In this document: positions 11,195 to 23,449 of the stretch, in pieces | Numbering within the stretch: position 1 is the stretch's first letter | Layout: every line of letters starts with the position of its first letter | Assembly: GCA_026874595.1 (NCBI GenBank) | Contig: CM049315.1 | Coordinates: 3,158,664-3,222,663 of the forward strand | Source of the DNA: Sipunculus nudus | Lineage: Eukaryota; Annelida; Sipuncula; Golfingiida; Sipunculidae | DNA: 64,000 nt | Reading direction: 5' to 3' | Program-made: the position numbers and the translations under genes | The notes under the pieces: model-generated | Told to the model about the DNA's origin: nothing | Seen by the model: only the letters and a program-made list of their open reading frames with translations | Databases searched by the model: none

Positions 11195-11570
11195 ACAAAA
11201 ATGATTGTAGGTGGCACTACTAGTCTTGTGTATGAGAAAGCCATAAAAGATGTATGGACATGCTAAATTTCAAGCTGATACTTCAAACCACTCTTTCGGC
11301 TATGTGCTCAGATGTATGAAATGTTTGTAGGTGGCACCACAAGTCTTGTATACAAATAAACTATTCCAGATGTACCGACATGTATAATTTCAGGCTGATA
11401 GGTCAAATAACTCCTGGAGAATATGCAGTAGTATGTACACTGCAAAAAGTATTGTGGGTGGCACCACCTGTCTTGCATATGACAAGCTATCTGAGATGGA
11501 TACATATGCCCAATTTCAGGCTGATATATCAAATCCATCATGAAAAATAAGCAGGTACCTACACTGTACA
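11195..11570 (+). repeat. Three ~123-bp tandem units with a GGTGGCACCAC box
   Basis: TTGTAGGTGGCACYAC boxes recur near 11205, 11324 and 11451, each followed by a GTCTTGTATATGA-like block, a GACATGY..AATTTCAGGCTGATA block and TCAAACCA. This unit is shorter than, and different from, the 338-bp unit but has the same box. Confidence 0.75.
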
Positions 11571-11579
11571 AAAATGGTA

Positions 11580-12186
11580 TTTTTTTTCAATTTTTTAAAT
11601 AATTTTTCTCTGTTTTTGAGACCTTAAAAGATGTAGTCATCTGTTAACAGGGCACAAATTGTAACCATGGATCTAGAATCTTCTTACTTGACATCCTGGG
11701 AGTTCCTTGAAAAATATCCTTGGAAATCTGAAATTAGGTGTCTGTTACCCATGCATATTCTCCCAGCTATGGGGCTCATAAGCACCCCCCAAGAACAACT
11801 GACAATTTGATACCAAAGTAGTGAACAAATCATAACCTTAAACCCAGAATCTTCTAACTTGACATTCTGAGAGTTCCTCAAAAGTTCTCTCCAGAAACCT
11901 GAAATCTGGTCACTGAGACCTATATTCTCAGAGTTTCAGGATTTGTTTGAACACCCCAGAAAAAAATGCAAAATACACACAAATTGCCAGATTCCTCAGG
12001 AAAGGCTGGTTGGATTGTCAGCAAATTTGGTGTGCTTATGGGTCTTGGTGTGATTATTGGTCTTGATGAACTTAAGATAATATGCATGAACGATGATGCC
12101 ACTTACATAATCTTAATTAGTTGCCTGTGCAAGGACTTATGTCAACATGTCAGTCAGCTGAGCGTCATGACCCATGGGTAACTTGT
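11580..12186 (-). mobile_element. Helitron-like element, reverse copy, truncated
   Basis: Read on the minus strand, the head (CCATGGG palindrome, ATGACGCTCAGCTGACTGACA) lies at 12186-12150. It is followed by about one and a half diverged 338-bp-type units with the CTGTTAACAG block at about 11640. The GGAC run and hairpin tail are missing. Confidence 0.6.
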
Positions 12187-12464
12187 TGTGCAGTGTAACA
12201 GAAGTTAAAACAACAGTTTTGCAGAAGTAGACTATTGCAGTCCTCAGTTTGAAATAGGCTCACTGATGGCCACAAGACCAACTTCAACTATCTATCCCTA
12301 CCAAAATTTATTAACCAAATCTATTCTTACACAACTGAAAGAACCCAACCCTAAGATAATTTTTGTGAAAAATTAAATGATTCAGCTTGACAGTTTCATC
12401 ATATTACATATTTAAGTTAAAAGAGGCTAAAGTTATGAGGATTTTGCCTGTAAAAAAACAGGTC

Positions 12465-13165
12465 TATGTAGGTGGTGCCTACACAGGCTTGTGATGCTAG
12501 CTCCTGTAGTTTCTGAGATTGTTGTTTTAGTATGTTTACTTGGCCAAATGAATAGGTTCAAATTCCTGTAACTCAGCAAAAATTCATCAAACCCACACTG
12601 TTTGAACAAAACTGAGATAGCTGGTCTCTGGGAACATTTCTGTGAAATATTTTATAATTTGGCTGAATGATTTTAGAGAAGATTTTCAAAGGTTTTTCAC
12701 CTTTTCCCAATAAAATGTAAGTTAATGCAGGTGGTGCCACAAAAAACTCAATCTCACAACATTATGTAACAGAGTTTTGCATAAAATTTGGGGAAGCTAG
12801 CTTCTGCTATTCCTGAGAAATTAAGGGTTAATGTAATGATGACTGATTACCCTTGTACAGAAAAGGTTGACCCAGGTGGTGCTACCAAATACCTCCATTC
12901 AAATATGAGTCATGTGACAAACATTTGCATAAAATTTGGTGATGACAGCACCAGCTGTTACTGATATTGTAACTTTAGGATCCTTTTTTGGACAAATGAC
13001 TGAGTTAAGCTTCCTGTAACCAAAATTCACTGAACTGGAACCATTTGACCAATCTTGAGTCAGATGATTTCAGGGATTATTTTTGTGTAATATTGAACAA
13101 TTTGGCCAGACAGTTTCAGAGGAGAACAATATTAAAGGTTTTTTAGCTTTTTCCTATATAATCTT
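12465..13165 (+). repeat. Diverged modules with GGTGGTGCCAC boxes
   Basis: GGTGGTGCC boxes occur near 12473, 12729 and 12873. Between them are blocks shared with 30000-30350, 33420-33900 and 34340-34620: CTGTAACTCAGCMAAAA, AATTTGGCT..TTTCAGAGAAGA, ATAAAATTTGGTGATG and TTTCTGAGATTGT. This is old repeat material and no coding potential was seen. Confidence 0.6.
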
Positions 13166-13186
13166 AGTAAGTGCAGATAGAAACAA

Positions 13187-13225
13187 GGGACCTATGGGTC
13201 ACTGTGCTCAGCTGACGTTAAAATA
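13187..13225 (+). repeat. Helitron-like head preceding the minisatellite
   Basis: GGGACCTATGGGTCACTGTG then CTCAGCTGACGTT resembles the CCATGGG heads at 2995, 12186, 26230 and 46342. It sits directly left of the 46-bp array, suggesting that array is the body of another such element. Confidence 0.5.
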
Positions 13226-13237
13226 CCATAAATATTA

Positions 13238-13785
13238 CATAATGATAAAGGATGGCATGTGTGATATGGTGTCAGTCACTCTACATAATGATAAAGGATG
13301 GCATGTGTGATATGCTGTCTGTCACTCTACATAATGATAAAGGATGGCATGTGTGATATGCTGTCTGTCACTCTACATAATGATAAAGGATGGCATGTGT
13401 GATATGCTGTCTGTCACTCTAAATAATGATAAAGGATGGCATGTGTGATATGCTGTCTGTCACTCTACATAATGATAAAGGATGGCATGTGTGATATGCT
13501 GTCTGTCACTCTACATAATGATAAAGGATGGCATGTGTGATATCCTGTCTGTCACTCTACATAATGATAAAGGATGGCATGTGTTATATGCTGTCAGTCA
13601 CTCTACATAATGATAAAGGATGGCATGTGTGATATGCTGTCTGTCACTCTACATAATAATAAAGGATGGCATGTGTGATATGCTGTCACTCTACATAATG
13701 ATAAAGGATGGCATGTGTGATATGCTGTCTGTCACTCTACGTAATGATAAAGGATGGCATCTGTGATATGCTGTCTGTCACTCTA
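13238..13785 (+). repeat. 46-bp minisatellite, about 12 copies
   Basis: The unit carries CATAATGATAAAGGATGGCA, then TGTGTGATATGCTGTCTGTCACTCTA. Copies are nearly identical with scattered single changes, and one copy near 13680 lacks four bases. High uniformity indicates recent expansion. Confidence 0.95.
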
Positions 13786-14560
13786 AAAATCAGGCCAATA
13801 TCTGCAGGCATTGCGAAAAAAAGTCTGTACATGTGTATTTGTCATGAAAATTTATATTTTTCATGAAATTTTCTAAGTTAAGGAGCCGTAAAACGGTCAA
13901 AAGTAGGTCAACTGGGACGAAACGCGAACTCGATCTGTAACTGGTCATTATCTGCCCACACACCAAAAATCAGGCCAATATCTGCAGGTATTGCAAAAAA
14001 AAGTCAGTACATGTGTATTTGTCATGAAAATTTATATTTTTCATTAAATTTTCTATGTTAAGGAGCCGTAAAACGGTCAAAAATAGGTCAACTAGGATGA
14101 AAGGCCAACTCGATCTGTAACTGGTCAATATCTGCCCACACACCAAAAATCAGGCCAATATCTGCAGGCATTGGGAAAAAAAGTCTGTACATGTGTATTT
14201 GTCATGAAAATTTATATTTTTCATGAAATTTTATAAGTTAAGGAGCCGTAAAACGTACAAAAGTAGGTCAACTGGGACGAAACGGTAACTTGATCTGTAA
14301 CTGGTCATTATCTGCCCACACACCAAAAATCAGGCCAATATCTGCAGGCATTGCAAAAAAAAGTCTGTACATGTGTATTTGTCATGAAAATTTATATTTT
14401 TCATGAAATTTTATAAGTTAAGGAGCTGTAAAACGTACAAAAGTAGGTCAACTGGGACGAAACGGAAACTTGATCTGTAACTGGTCATTATCTGCCGACA
14501 CACCAAAAATCAGGCCAATATCTGCAGGCATTGCGAAAATAAGTCCATACAACTGTTTTA
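13786..14560 (+). repeat. 180-bp tandem repeat, about 4.3 copies
   Basis: AAAAATCAGGCCAATATCTG starts each unit at about 13785, 13965, 14145, 14325 and 14505, an exact 180-base step. The last copy breaks off and is followed by GGAATGACGGAAGGACGGAC and TATGCCCCGGCCAC, a GGAC-type tail. Units are over 90% alike by eye. Confidence 0.95.
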
Positions 14561-14688
14561 TTTCGGAATGACGGAAGGACGGACATGGGTAAAACTATAT
14601 GCCCCGGCCACTTTTTAAAATTAGGCCAATACTGTGAGACACAGTTATTTGTTTAACATGACAGACTCCCTGTGTAATTAGTACCTAC

Positions 14689-14805
14689 CTGCATTTGGAA
14701 GGCCCCTTGGTGAAGTGGGTAGAGTTTGATCCCGCCAGCAGAAAAGTATACAAGGCCCATCAAAGCGGACAAGATACCTGACAAACTGCCTTGAAATCCT
14801 TCCAT
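14689..14805 (-). CDS. TMEM35B: TMEM35B-like membrane protein, first coding exon
   Basis: The ATG at 14805-14803 opens 39 codons (MEGFQGSLSGILSALMG...) ending ..FQMQ at CAG, followed by a GTAGGT donor (14688-14683). The intron is phase 0 and joins VKDFKDY at 10950. Residues 8-28 form the first transmembrane helix, and its GGIKLYPL end matches the GLAKL/GxxKL turn of the DoxX-like family. The exon itself starts at 14826 after a good TTCTTTATTTTAG acceptor, so at least one further 5' exon lies at higher coordinates and was not located. Confidence 0.8.
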
Positions 14806-14814
14806 ATTGTTTTC

Positions 14815-14826
14815 TTAGTAACACAT
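14815..14826 (-). promoter_or_regulatory. Minimal upstream ORF in the 5' leader of the TMEM35B-like gene
   Basis: The exon begins exactly with ATG TGT TAC TAA, a three-residue frame (M-C-Y) ending nine bases before the main ATG. It exists only if the acceptor at 14827-14828 is used. Such a tiny uORF next to the start could reduce or regulate initiation (inference). Confidence 0.4.
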
Positions 14827-14829
14827 CTA

Positions 14830-15580
14830 AAATAAAGAATAGAACAATATTACAATGTATTAATACCTGAAAAAGCATGAAAAAAATAGCAAACAATTCT
14901 TTTCTGAAAAAAAGTATAATACTTTTAAAAAAGGATTTAGTGGAAGGACTGTACTAAAATATTATTAATGTCTGTCTGAATGTTTGCTTTCAATCCCATC
15001 CATTCTCATGCAAGATATATCTAAAACCCCTGAGCACTGCTTTCTTCACCAAAGTTTGTATATGTATTGTTCACATGACTGACATGTCACTAACCTACAG
15101 GTGCTACCACGTCTGTTGAACTGCTTTCTGCAAACCAAACTTCTTTCCCACTTTCCCTCAGATAAGTCATAAAATAATAACACTTTCATCTTTACATCAA
15201 GTCAATGGATTTCTTGGAGCAAAAGGGAATTAAACAATATTTTCCAAATTAAATTTCCAAAGGACTTTAAAATTTACTGATCATAAAAGGTTATTATCTT
15301 TTATTTCATGAACCAATACACTAATCTTTGCCAAATTTGACAGATAAATTGATCATGTGACTGACAGTCTGCAATGTGATTTGGTGATGGTGCTACCTGC
15401 AGAGATGGTACTACCTGTAGTAGACTTTTCTCTGAGAGATGAAATGGTACATATTGCATTCCTGAATCATCCAGTTAATACTGAAACTTCAACTTTCATA
15501 TGACGGTGAACTTTAGCAAAGGGACATTAAATAAGTATGAGTTGAGTTGATATGTTGCTTTCACAAGAGCACCGCAAATA
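14830..15580. other. No gene seen
   Basis: Presumed intron or upstream region of the TMEM35B-like gene. AT-rich and unannotated, with no repeat recognised. Confidence 0.4.
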
Positions 15581-15585
15581 GTGCA

Positions 15586-16311
15586 TTATACGCCTGTTGC
15601 ATATTTTGTGACCTCTGACCTCATTAAATATGCATGGATTTAGCTGAAAATAAAACTTTGGTAAGATTATATACTGATTAATATTTCTATTGAGTTTTAC
15701 CAATATCCATTATATTCCTTGTACGTCATTTTGGAGACACCACAAATTGGCCTGTACAAAGCAGCCTGTTGACCTCTGACCTCATTAAATATGAGTAAAT
15801 GTTGTTGAGAATTTAACTGAGGTGAGAAAAATTCTATTGGTAAATATGTTTCATGAGTTTCATGAAAATCCATAGGAATTTGGTAAGTCACCACTGTGCC
15901 CCCAAAGTGCGGTGACCTGGGACCACATTATATTTGGGGATTTTGCTGGAAATTGAACTGAGGCGAGATATTTTATTAATTAACATTTCTGTGGAGTCTT
16001 ATCAAAATCAATGATATTCCTCATAAGTTTTTATGTTGAAATCACAAAGTAGCCTAGTGACCTCTGACCTTATTAAATATGTGTGGATTTTGCCCATAAT
16101 TGAACTTGGGCGAGATAATCCACTGGTAAGTAGTTATGGTGGGTTTTATCAAAATCAATCATATTCCTCATAAGTAATCATGGCAACACAACAAAGTAGC
16201 CTAGTGACCTCATCAGAGCACTGTTAAGTTTTCTCCACAACACTAACACATTAAGGACAGACACATGGACAGTGGGTATACTAATATACGTCTCATCATA
16301 CAGGCGTATAA
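15586..16311. mobile_element. Tandem-repeat element with inverted TTATACGCCTG ends
   Basis: TTATACGCCTG at 15586-15596 is matched by CAGGCGTATAA at 16301-16311, a perfect 11-bp inverted pair. Between them are four diverged units (near 15605, 15770, 15909 and 16058) plus the start of a fifth near 16203. Each has TGACCTCTGACCTCATTAAA, a GAACTGAGGYGAGATA block and ATATTCCTCATAAGT. A GGACAGACACATGGACAG run precedes the right end. Confidence 0.75.
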
Positions 16312-19300
16312 AAATCAATGTTTCATGAACATAAAAAATATAATTAACAATGATAATGATTACTGATAACAGACTTTAACAATTTTGAGGTGTTAGCATA
16401 TTTCATTTTATATCTATAACAATAATTCTAAAGAAGGCCTGCAGCTTATATTGCCTGTACAGCTGCCTATATATTTCCATAAACAGCCCCAAAACTATTA
16501 CTATTAACATCTACAAACTCTGCTAAACCATTTAATTCATTTTGAGGGCCATATAACTGGAAGTTTGTGGGTGGGACTGTAGTATATGAATTTTTGGAGT
16601 CAGGAATTCTTTGATATTGGCCACATGGTCACAAAGTAGAGTTGGAATGGTTACCAGTATTCCTGATAAAGACAATATCTGACAGCTCCAATTACTGACA
16701 GCTCCATCAGACTGTTATAGCCACCCTACTGCATTCACCTAAGCTGTATTAGATGTCTGACTTTATCATGACAAAATGTTCTTTATTTTCATCTACTTTT
16801 TTTCTTAAACTTTCTTTCAGATTATACATTAAATATATCATGACTTGTTTTAATATATCATGGATAAGTCGACAACTTGAATCCAAGGACACCTGAATGG
16901 CAGAATTAGGAATGAGTTTAAGGCTTTAAGCACTAAAGTTCAGGTGTATCTTTAAGGGATTTTTTTCCTGATCTAACTCTGCTGAGGGAATCATGGACAG
17001 GGCACTGAAAAGTGAAGGTCGAGTTTCAAATATACATGATGCTAAGGATATGCAATATCAGTTTCAAAAATAATAATGATATACCGTTAACATCTTTTTT
17101 ATCATGATATCATAGCATGTATTTTTTTCCATAGTTTTGGTTCACAAGCATGCTCTTTTTAGATCACTAGCTAAAAATGATGGCATCACCATTAATAGCC
17201 ACCAGGAGGGACTAAAATGTATAATACATCTGAGAGTACATTTTAGTCACCATCCCATGTATGCACTTTGGTGGGATCCTAAACTCAGGACGATCTGTGT
17301 TTATAAAAGGGAGAAAATCCACCAGTATATCAGGCATCTCATTTATTAAAGTCAAAATTCTGTTATGATAAGCTTATCACTTAAATTCCCAGTTTAAATA
17401 TATCTATAACCTTTGTAAAATAGAATCAGAAAAAAGCATTGTTGCCACCACATATATATATTCTTACTGCTTCTGTCACTTCAGTTATTAGCAGTAAGAC
17501 CCATGTCTTGTTAGAGCAAAATACACAACTAAAGTAAAATGCACTTATGATTACAGTTGCAAATATGTTGCAGTTGTATTGAAAATAAATTGTTTTGCCA
17601 TGGTTAAGAAATTTAATGTCACCCCATCCGTGAAACTGATAATAATTTAACTGTCTTTTCTGGATAATAAAATTGTGTCGTGTTCAAACACCACTTAAAT
17701 GAGGCGGCAACAGAACAGTCGTTCATTAACGGTTCAAGAAGTTTGTCCCTGAGGTGGCATCACCATTTATGGCCTGTCTGTGTTCAGAAACACATTTTCA
17801 AGAAAACACTTATTTTTACTTAATCACATGAGATTCCATAAAGACCTTATTATTATAATATAAAAAAAAATATGGCAACAGATATGTTCAGAATGATAAT
17901 GTTTGACAAATTAACTGATGTCCAACTGCTTTTACAATATAATGTTAAGAATCACTAATCATATAAAACTTATCTCCACCTCTTACCACATATCAATATT
18001 GCAGACAGCTTGGAGTTCCCATGCCTGGCACTGATATCACGATAATACAAAATCACAAAATATTATGAGTAATTCTATTTCTTTATCATGATACGATGAA
18101 CTGATATCAACACCACATTAAATTCAAGAGCCTGCCCATCTCCAACAGTCCCACATGGAAACTGTCCAACAGGAGTTAAATATAGGCCAGAACAAGCAGA
18201 ACAATTGTTACTGAACTTTCAAGAGCTGTAAATAAATCTCGATTTGTTCCAGTCAAACACTTTGCTCGCAGGCACTGACTGTTAACATTTATTGTTCAAA
18301 TATTTCTTGCAGAACATTACAGCCTGCTTTATGTATCAAAGTCTAGAGCAGACAAAACAGAGTTTACTTACAGTCGTTAATGACATAAAACTGTGTACAG
18401 AGCATCCTGTAACATGTCATGGCTTTATTATGAACGAAGACCGGAGCATGAGGAGAGTTTACTCAGCCTGATAATGAATCCCCCTGTTTGAATTAATGAA
18501 AAAATGTACATGAAACCATTAATAAATGCAACACATGTTTCCTCAGATCAAAAGGACTGGGTTTTTTTCACAAGGCAGCATGTTAACGAGTTCTCCTTAG
18601 ATTGCTGATGGCCAAATTCTGGCAGTACATGATCCTTTGAGCTACAAAGCAGAGTTATCTAGAACTGACTGAATAGTCTACCAGGCACTCTACACACTCC
18701 AGATTTAATCACCACAAAAAGGGCCAGAAGAGGCTGCTATCTCTGTGTGGTGAATATAGTCTCCTGTAAACCACTCAACCAGGCTCTCGCGATAAGTAAC
18801 GAGAATCAAATAAACTACACCTGGCTTATAAATAAAGGTAGATATACATATATGTATGGGGCAAGGTCTCTGAAAGCATAGCAGCCAGAGTCTTGATGAT
18901 AGGATTATTGGTATTTTAATCATAGCAGCCTTTGTCCAATATATCAAAGCATGGTTTACTTCACTCAGATGACCTCTCAAATTGATATATAATGGCCTCA
19001 GTGGTCAAAACCTCAGTTTTCTATCCTTTTCTACTGAAACATGCCGGATCAGTGAAAACTGAAATCACAGGCTCTGCTGGTTTGTAACTTTCAAAAACAA
19101 ATTTCAAACCCTGCTCTGTACTGCGCTGTATGTAGAGCCTGAGCATATCTTCACACACATCATTTATCAGTTTATTCCACTTGTGGAAATGCACATTATA
19201 AACAAGCTGTGCAGTGAGTCTGGCTTTTTCACTGACACACATATATATAACTATAATTACTCTGTAATTCCTGTACGGCATCTTGTTGTTCTTGTTAGGT

Positions 19301-21655
19301 GAAGCACTTGCCGTTATTTAACATGATGCAAACCTAGCACAGCTGGTTTCACACTCAGGGTGTCTTACCAGCAGCATGCTTATAGTACACAAGAGATAAG
19401 GTACTCATATCAAGTTGTTTTTTGGGGTGGGGGGGGGGGTGTTCCTGGATTCTGGAAAAGGGAGGGTCCAACCCAGTAAGAATAATTAGAAGACTTTAAA
19501 AGGTTCTCAGATCTGGAAAAGGGTCTAGACTTTATTATAAAGTATTCTGCATGTTTTAGTGGAGGCAAAATGATATGAAACATACAGCAATAATCATCAG
19601 TCTGCATATATGTTTTAAATATGAACCTCATACCAAAAGACAGATATGGATATTGTTCATATTCTTATAAAATTCACACAATATGAGCTTACCATGTAAC
19701 AACCCACGATGCAGACAATATCTTTGGAGTCCCTGATCAAGTAGCAGAGTATGTATAAACCTTTTAATACTCTGGTATAAATAATAATCACATATATTGA
19801 TTTACAACAGGAGACATGTCATAAGAAATTGAGCCATGATATGATTGATATGGATTAATAACATTAATATTTTATCAATATGCATTTAAAGCTCCCACAG
19901 TGATTAAATGCAAAAATAGCCATCAAAAATACAGGAAACCAAGCTATCTATAATCTTATTCACTATGTGTTAAAAAAATGTTATTTGAATTTGTTGGCAA
20001 AGAACAAATGGCAAAATAATAACAACATACAGTGTAGATAAATTGATACATATATATTATATGTTCATATCATATACCAGACATATGTTTGCCTGTACAA
20101 TATGGCAGAGTACTAGCAGGCAGAGGCTGACATTCACTTCCTGGCAATATATATATGTGTTGTCTGATTAATTGCAGGAGGATATGAAACTGGGACAGGC
20201 AACACTGATTTGTATATATAATATTAACATTATATCTAAATGCTATACATATTGAGCAGAGTGGAAGCTAAGGTAAATTTTCTGGCACAACTCACCTAAT
20301 TGTAAATCAAAACCACTCCGGACAACATGCACTAGGATAGCCACTGCGAGGCGACCCTGTGAGATCTGGAACCACTACTGGTGATGGACAATGAGGGCTG
20401 CCTCAGACAGGGGGAAGGCTGCCACAAAGCACTGGCTGTAGGTCTCCAGCACTGTTGTACTCCCCGGCAGGCTTAGCAAGATTCCTGGCAGCCTTGTGTA
20501 CCCATTACTGACTCAGCAACTATAGAGAGCCCAGCAGAAGGATTCCAAGCTAAAGAAACCTGAGACTGTACAATGTTGAAATAAGCTGGCCAGGGGGTTC
20601 AGTAACCCAGCGCCTGCATCAGCGGCACCAGATGCTGGTATCATAGACTGAGAGGGATGAATTATAATCTCACAGTACTGGTGACAATAATGATAAAAAT
20701 CTCATCACTGTGATATCTTTAGAAATTGGTGTTTTTTATCCCTCTGCCTCTAGTAAACACTGCTTAGTCAGAGGCACGGCAAAAATCCAGATCCAAAGAC
20801 AAACATCTCCACATATACCTGCCTACCTGCCTCCCCTGCAGCTGGCTGAGTGTGGGCACGTGTGTCAATTCCTCTTACACTTGTCCATTCAGGCATTCTT
20901 TAACATGATCGTAAGAGATGCACCCCATATGCTCTACAAAATTAACCAGTTTTCTCTGGGGCCAAGGTACAACACTTGGATTATTTTATCATCTTCCTTC
21001 AATGTTTTGCTGGTATATGACCGTCCCTGCCAGGCCCGGTCTGGGAACTGAATAATCCCCATGTTACTCCCGTTCCTTCTCTTTGAACTCACCACAAAAT
21101 GTTTCTCATGTGTAAGCAATTACACTGATTTTGTTTTCAACTTGGAACAGGAACACAGGGATTTAATAAGCATTTTTCATAAAGGCACTGTGGGTGTAAC
21201 CTCCCACACCACAATAAGCACAAACAGACTCCTCTCCCAACCATCCTTTCACCATTAAAGGTGCCCAATCACCTATAAAGCATGTTGAAATGACACAAAA
21301 AATAACTTCTTCCCTTAAAAATAAATCCGTAACTACCAAAATATTGCCCTGAAACTGTTTGCTTACTCCTGAAACTGAGTCTTAAAAACAGTGGACCAGG
21401 CACTATCACAGGTGTCAACATAAACACAGCGCATGCACAGTCCAGGCAAAAACGCGTCAATTATGAGAGATTCCCTGACTGACTAGGCCCAAAAAATGAA
21501 TTGCATGTTACTGGCTGAAACATCATGTGTTGCGGCTCACATTTGTACCTCCGGTCAAGCGGGATTGTTAGGTTAAACAGATACACGTGGACTGTGTTTA
21601 TCAACATGCAGTTTGTATAAAAGCAAATTTAAACTGAATTGATAGTGTGAAAGAG
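16312..21655. other. Long stretch without a supported gene
   Basis: It contains a G-run near 19428-19438, short frames only, and a possible minus-strand donor (TTAG|GTGAGT) near 20293 with GC-richer sequence above it (20300-20640). That segment is a candidate for the missing 5' exon of the TMEM35B-like gene but nothing ties it there. A 113-codon plus frame at 20710-21051 has no recognised feature. Confidence 0.35.
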
Positions 21656-21659
21656 CAGG

Positions 21660-21862
21660 CAATTAGAATATGGTCGATTTCGGCCGCCAAGATATCGGCC
21701 GCCGGCCTCAACTCGACCATATCGGCCGCCAGCGCCAACCCGGCAACCAATTCGGCCGCAACCCGACGATGCCACTGCTGGGCCCTGATTCTTGTCAGTT
21801 CACCATATCGGCCGCCACTTGGGCGGCGGGGCACCATTTCGGCCGCTGGGCTATCTCGTGAC
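21660..21862 (+). repeat. GC-rich dispersed repeat with CGGCCGCC motifs, copy A
   Basis: About 200 bp, far richer in GC than its surroundings, with TATCGGCCGCC or TTTCGGCCGCY recurring about every 20-60 bases. It aligns with the reverse complement of 28366-28562 at about 80% by eye, including GATGCCACTGCTG and GGGGCACCATTTCGGCCGC blocks. Confidence 0.85.
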
Positions 21863-22162
21863 TACAAACACGGTTGCATCATAATTAAAACTAGCTTATT
21901 CAACCAGAAATATGATGGACTTAATAAAAATAAATATTTATTCAAAATATGACTAGTCATATTTATCAGAAACATGCGTAAGTAAAAACCTCAAATTACA
22001 ACACACGTACTTGCACTGAATAATAAAAAAAATTACTTTGTCCTGTAACTTCATTCACAAATGTATATGAAAAGATAGCAAACAAAGTTTCAATTGTCGT
22101 GACGTATTTGAAGCAAATTGTCTAAAGTTTAATTAATAGGCACTACCAAAAAAGAATAATTA

Positions 22163-22166
<4 letters not shown>

Positions 22167-22217
<51 letters not shown>

Positions 22218-22246
22218 CTATATATATAAATATATATATATATACA
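22167..22246. repeat. Compound (TC)n-(TA)n microsatellite
   Basis: About 14 TC units pass directly into an interrupted TA tract. A similar compound tract is at 38961-39055. Confidence 0.95.
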
Positions 22247-22269
22247 CATATATATAGTTATATATACTT

Positions 22270-23440
22270 TCATACTTTCTCTCTATATATAGTTATAAAT
22301 TATTAATATGTGAAATCATTGTATACTCTTCAATGTAATCTGATAAAAAAGGCTTAAAGATTATACAATTGTTAGGTGTTTACCATGTGCCCAATATTAT
22401 TTGCTATTGTTGCAAAAATAAGAGTATAGATATAAAATGCATATGAGCAACAGGGTATATGCCCACTTAACTATAAGAATTATATACAAGCTAAAAATAT
22501 GAATAATGTCACAATTTGCTACATAACATGGTATTTTAAAGTTATTTAGGTCTACCTGCCAGCCAGTTACAGAACATACATGTACATGAAACTTAAGGAA
22601 TCATACAGAATCTAGCAATATAGAAGTGTCTTCTGTACTGAAAATGAATAGCAAAAAAATTAAAGCAAATATAGAAGATACCAGGTTAAGAGATACTAAG
22701 AATTAAATTATAAAACAAGTCCATTAATTGAGTTTCTTTAGTGTTCATACGACCTGTGACATCAGGTACACTGAAACATTTTTTCTTCATAGGCATCTGA
22801 GACATCAGTTATTACAGGAACACTGCAAATCAGGAGCACCATTCTGCGACATTGATGAAACGGTTCTATTTCACAGAAGGTGTGGCAGAGATCAACACAT
22901 TCATCATCATGTTTTGCCAGAGATTCATAAAAAATAATTTAATGTATATAATAGGTGATTTTCATATATCATTAAGTGGTATAAGTGTAACAGGTTTACA
23001 TGATATTCAATTGCGGATTAATTATATCTTCAAAGGAGGGTTCCGATGGGAAATAAATAAACTTTGATACATTGTAATTAAAAATATAACAGTTGACACA
23101 GAGTAGAGTGACATGTATAGTATTGATAGTCCCATGTAAATAAAGCTGACTACTGCCATACTTATATAAAGTTAACATGAAAACATGCATTGAGATAGAG
23201 TGCGCACTTCTCCCCTCAGATCATAAGACCAGCTAATTGAGGTTTGCATTTCACCTGATATGACTTTTTAAAAGATAGGCGTAAAATTATAGAGAGCTAC
23301 TATGGAAACATATCATACTAATCAAGAGTAGCCAGCTAGAGAAAGTAGCTGGAGTGTAGATTGTATCTGTTTAAGTTAAGAGTTGAAGGATGAACACGCC
23401 CTTGAAGAGGCCTAGGCCGGGGGGCCACACAGAGCCAGTG
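22270..23440. other. No gene seen
   Basis: AT-rich; only short open frames. Confidence 0.4.
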
Positions 23441-23449
23441 TGCCATGCA

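Larger units (their letters stand above)
10951..14688 (-). other. Intron of the TMEM35B-like gene (3738 bp)
   Basis: Bounded by GTAGGT at 14688 and ACAG at 10951 on the minus strand. It contains a GGCCTACAGG-type repeat, a 3 x 123-bp array, a reverse Helitron-like copy, GGTGGTGCC-bearing modules, a 46-bp minisatellite and a 180-bp satellite. Almost none of it is unique sequence. Confidence 0.8.

Noticed and set aside
20710-21051. 113-codon plus-strand frame
   Set aside because: No recognisable motif; the opposite strand is also partly open, and there are no splice signals.
21670-21861. Open frames over the CGGCCGCC-rich block, read as a proline/arginine-rich protein
   Set aside because: The inverted copy at 28366-28562 shows it is a dispersed repeat, and differences between copies do not preserve a frame.
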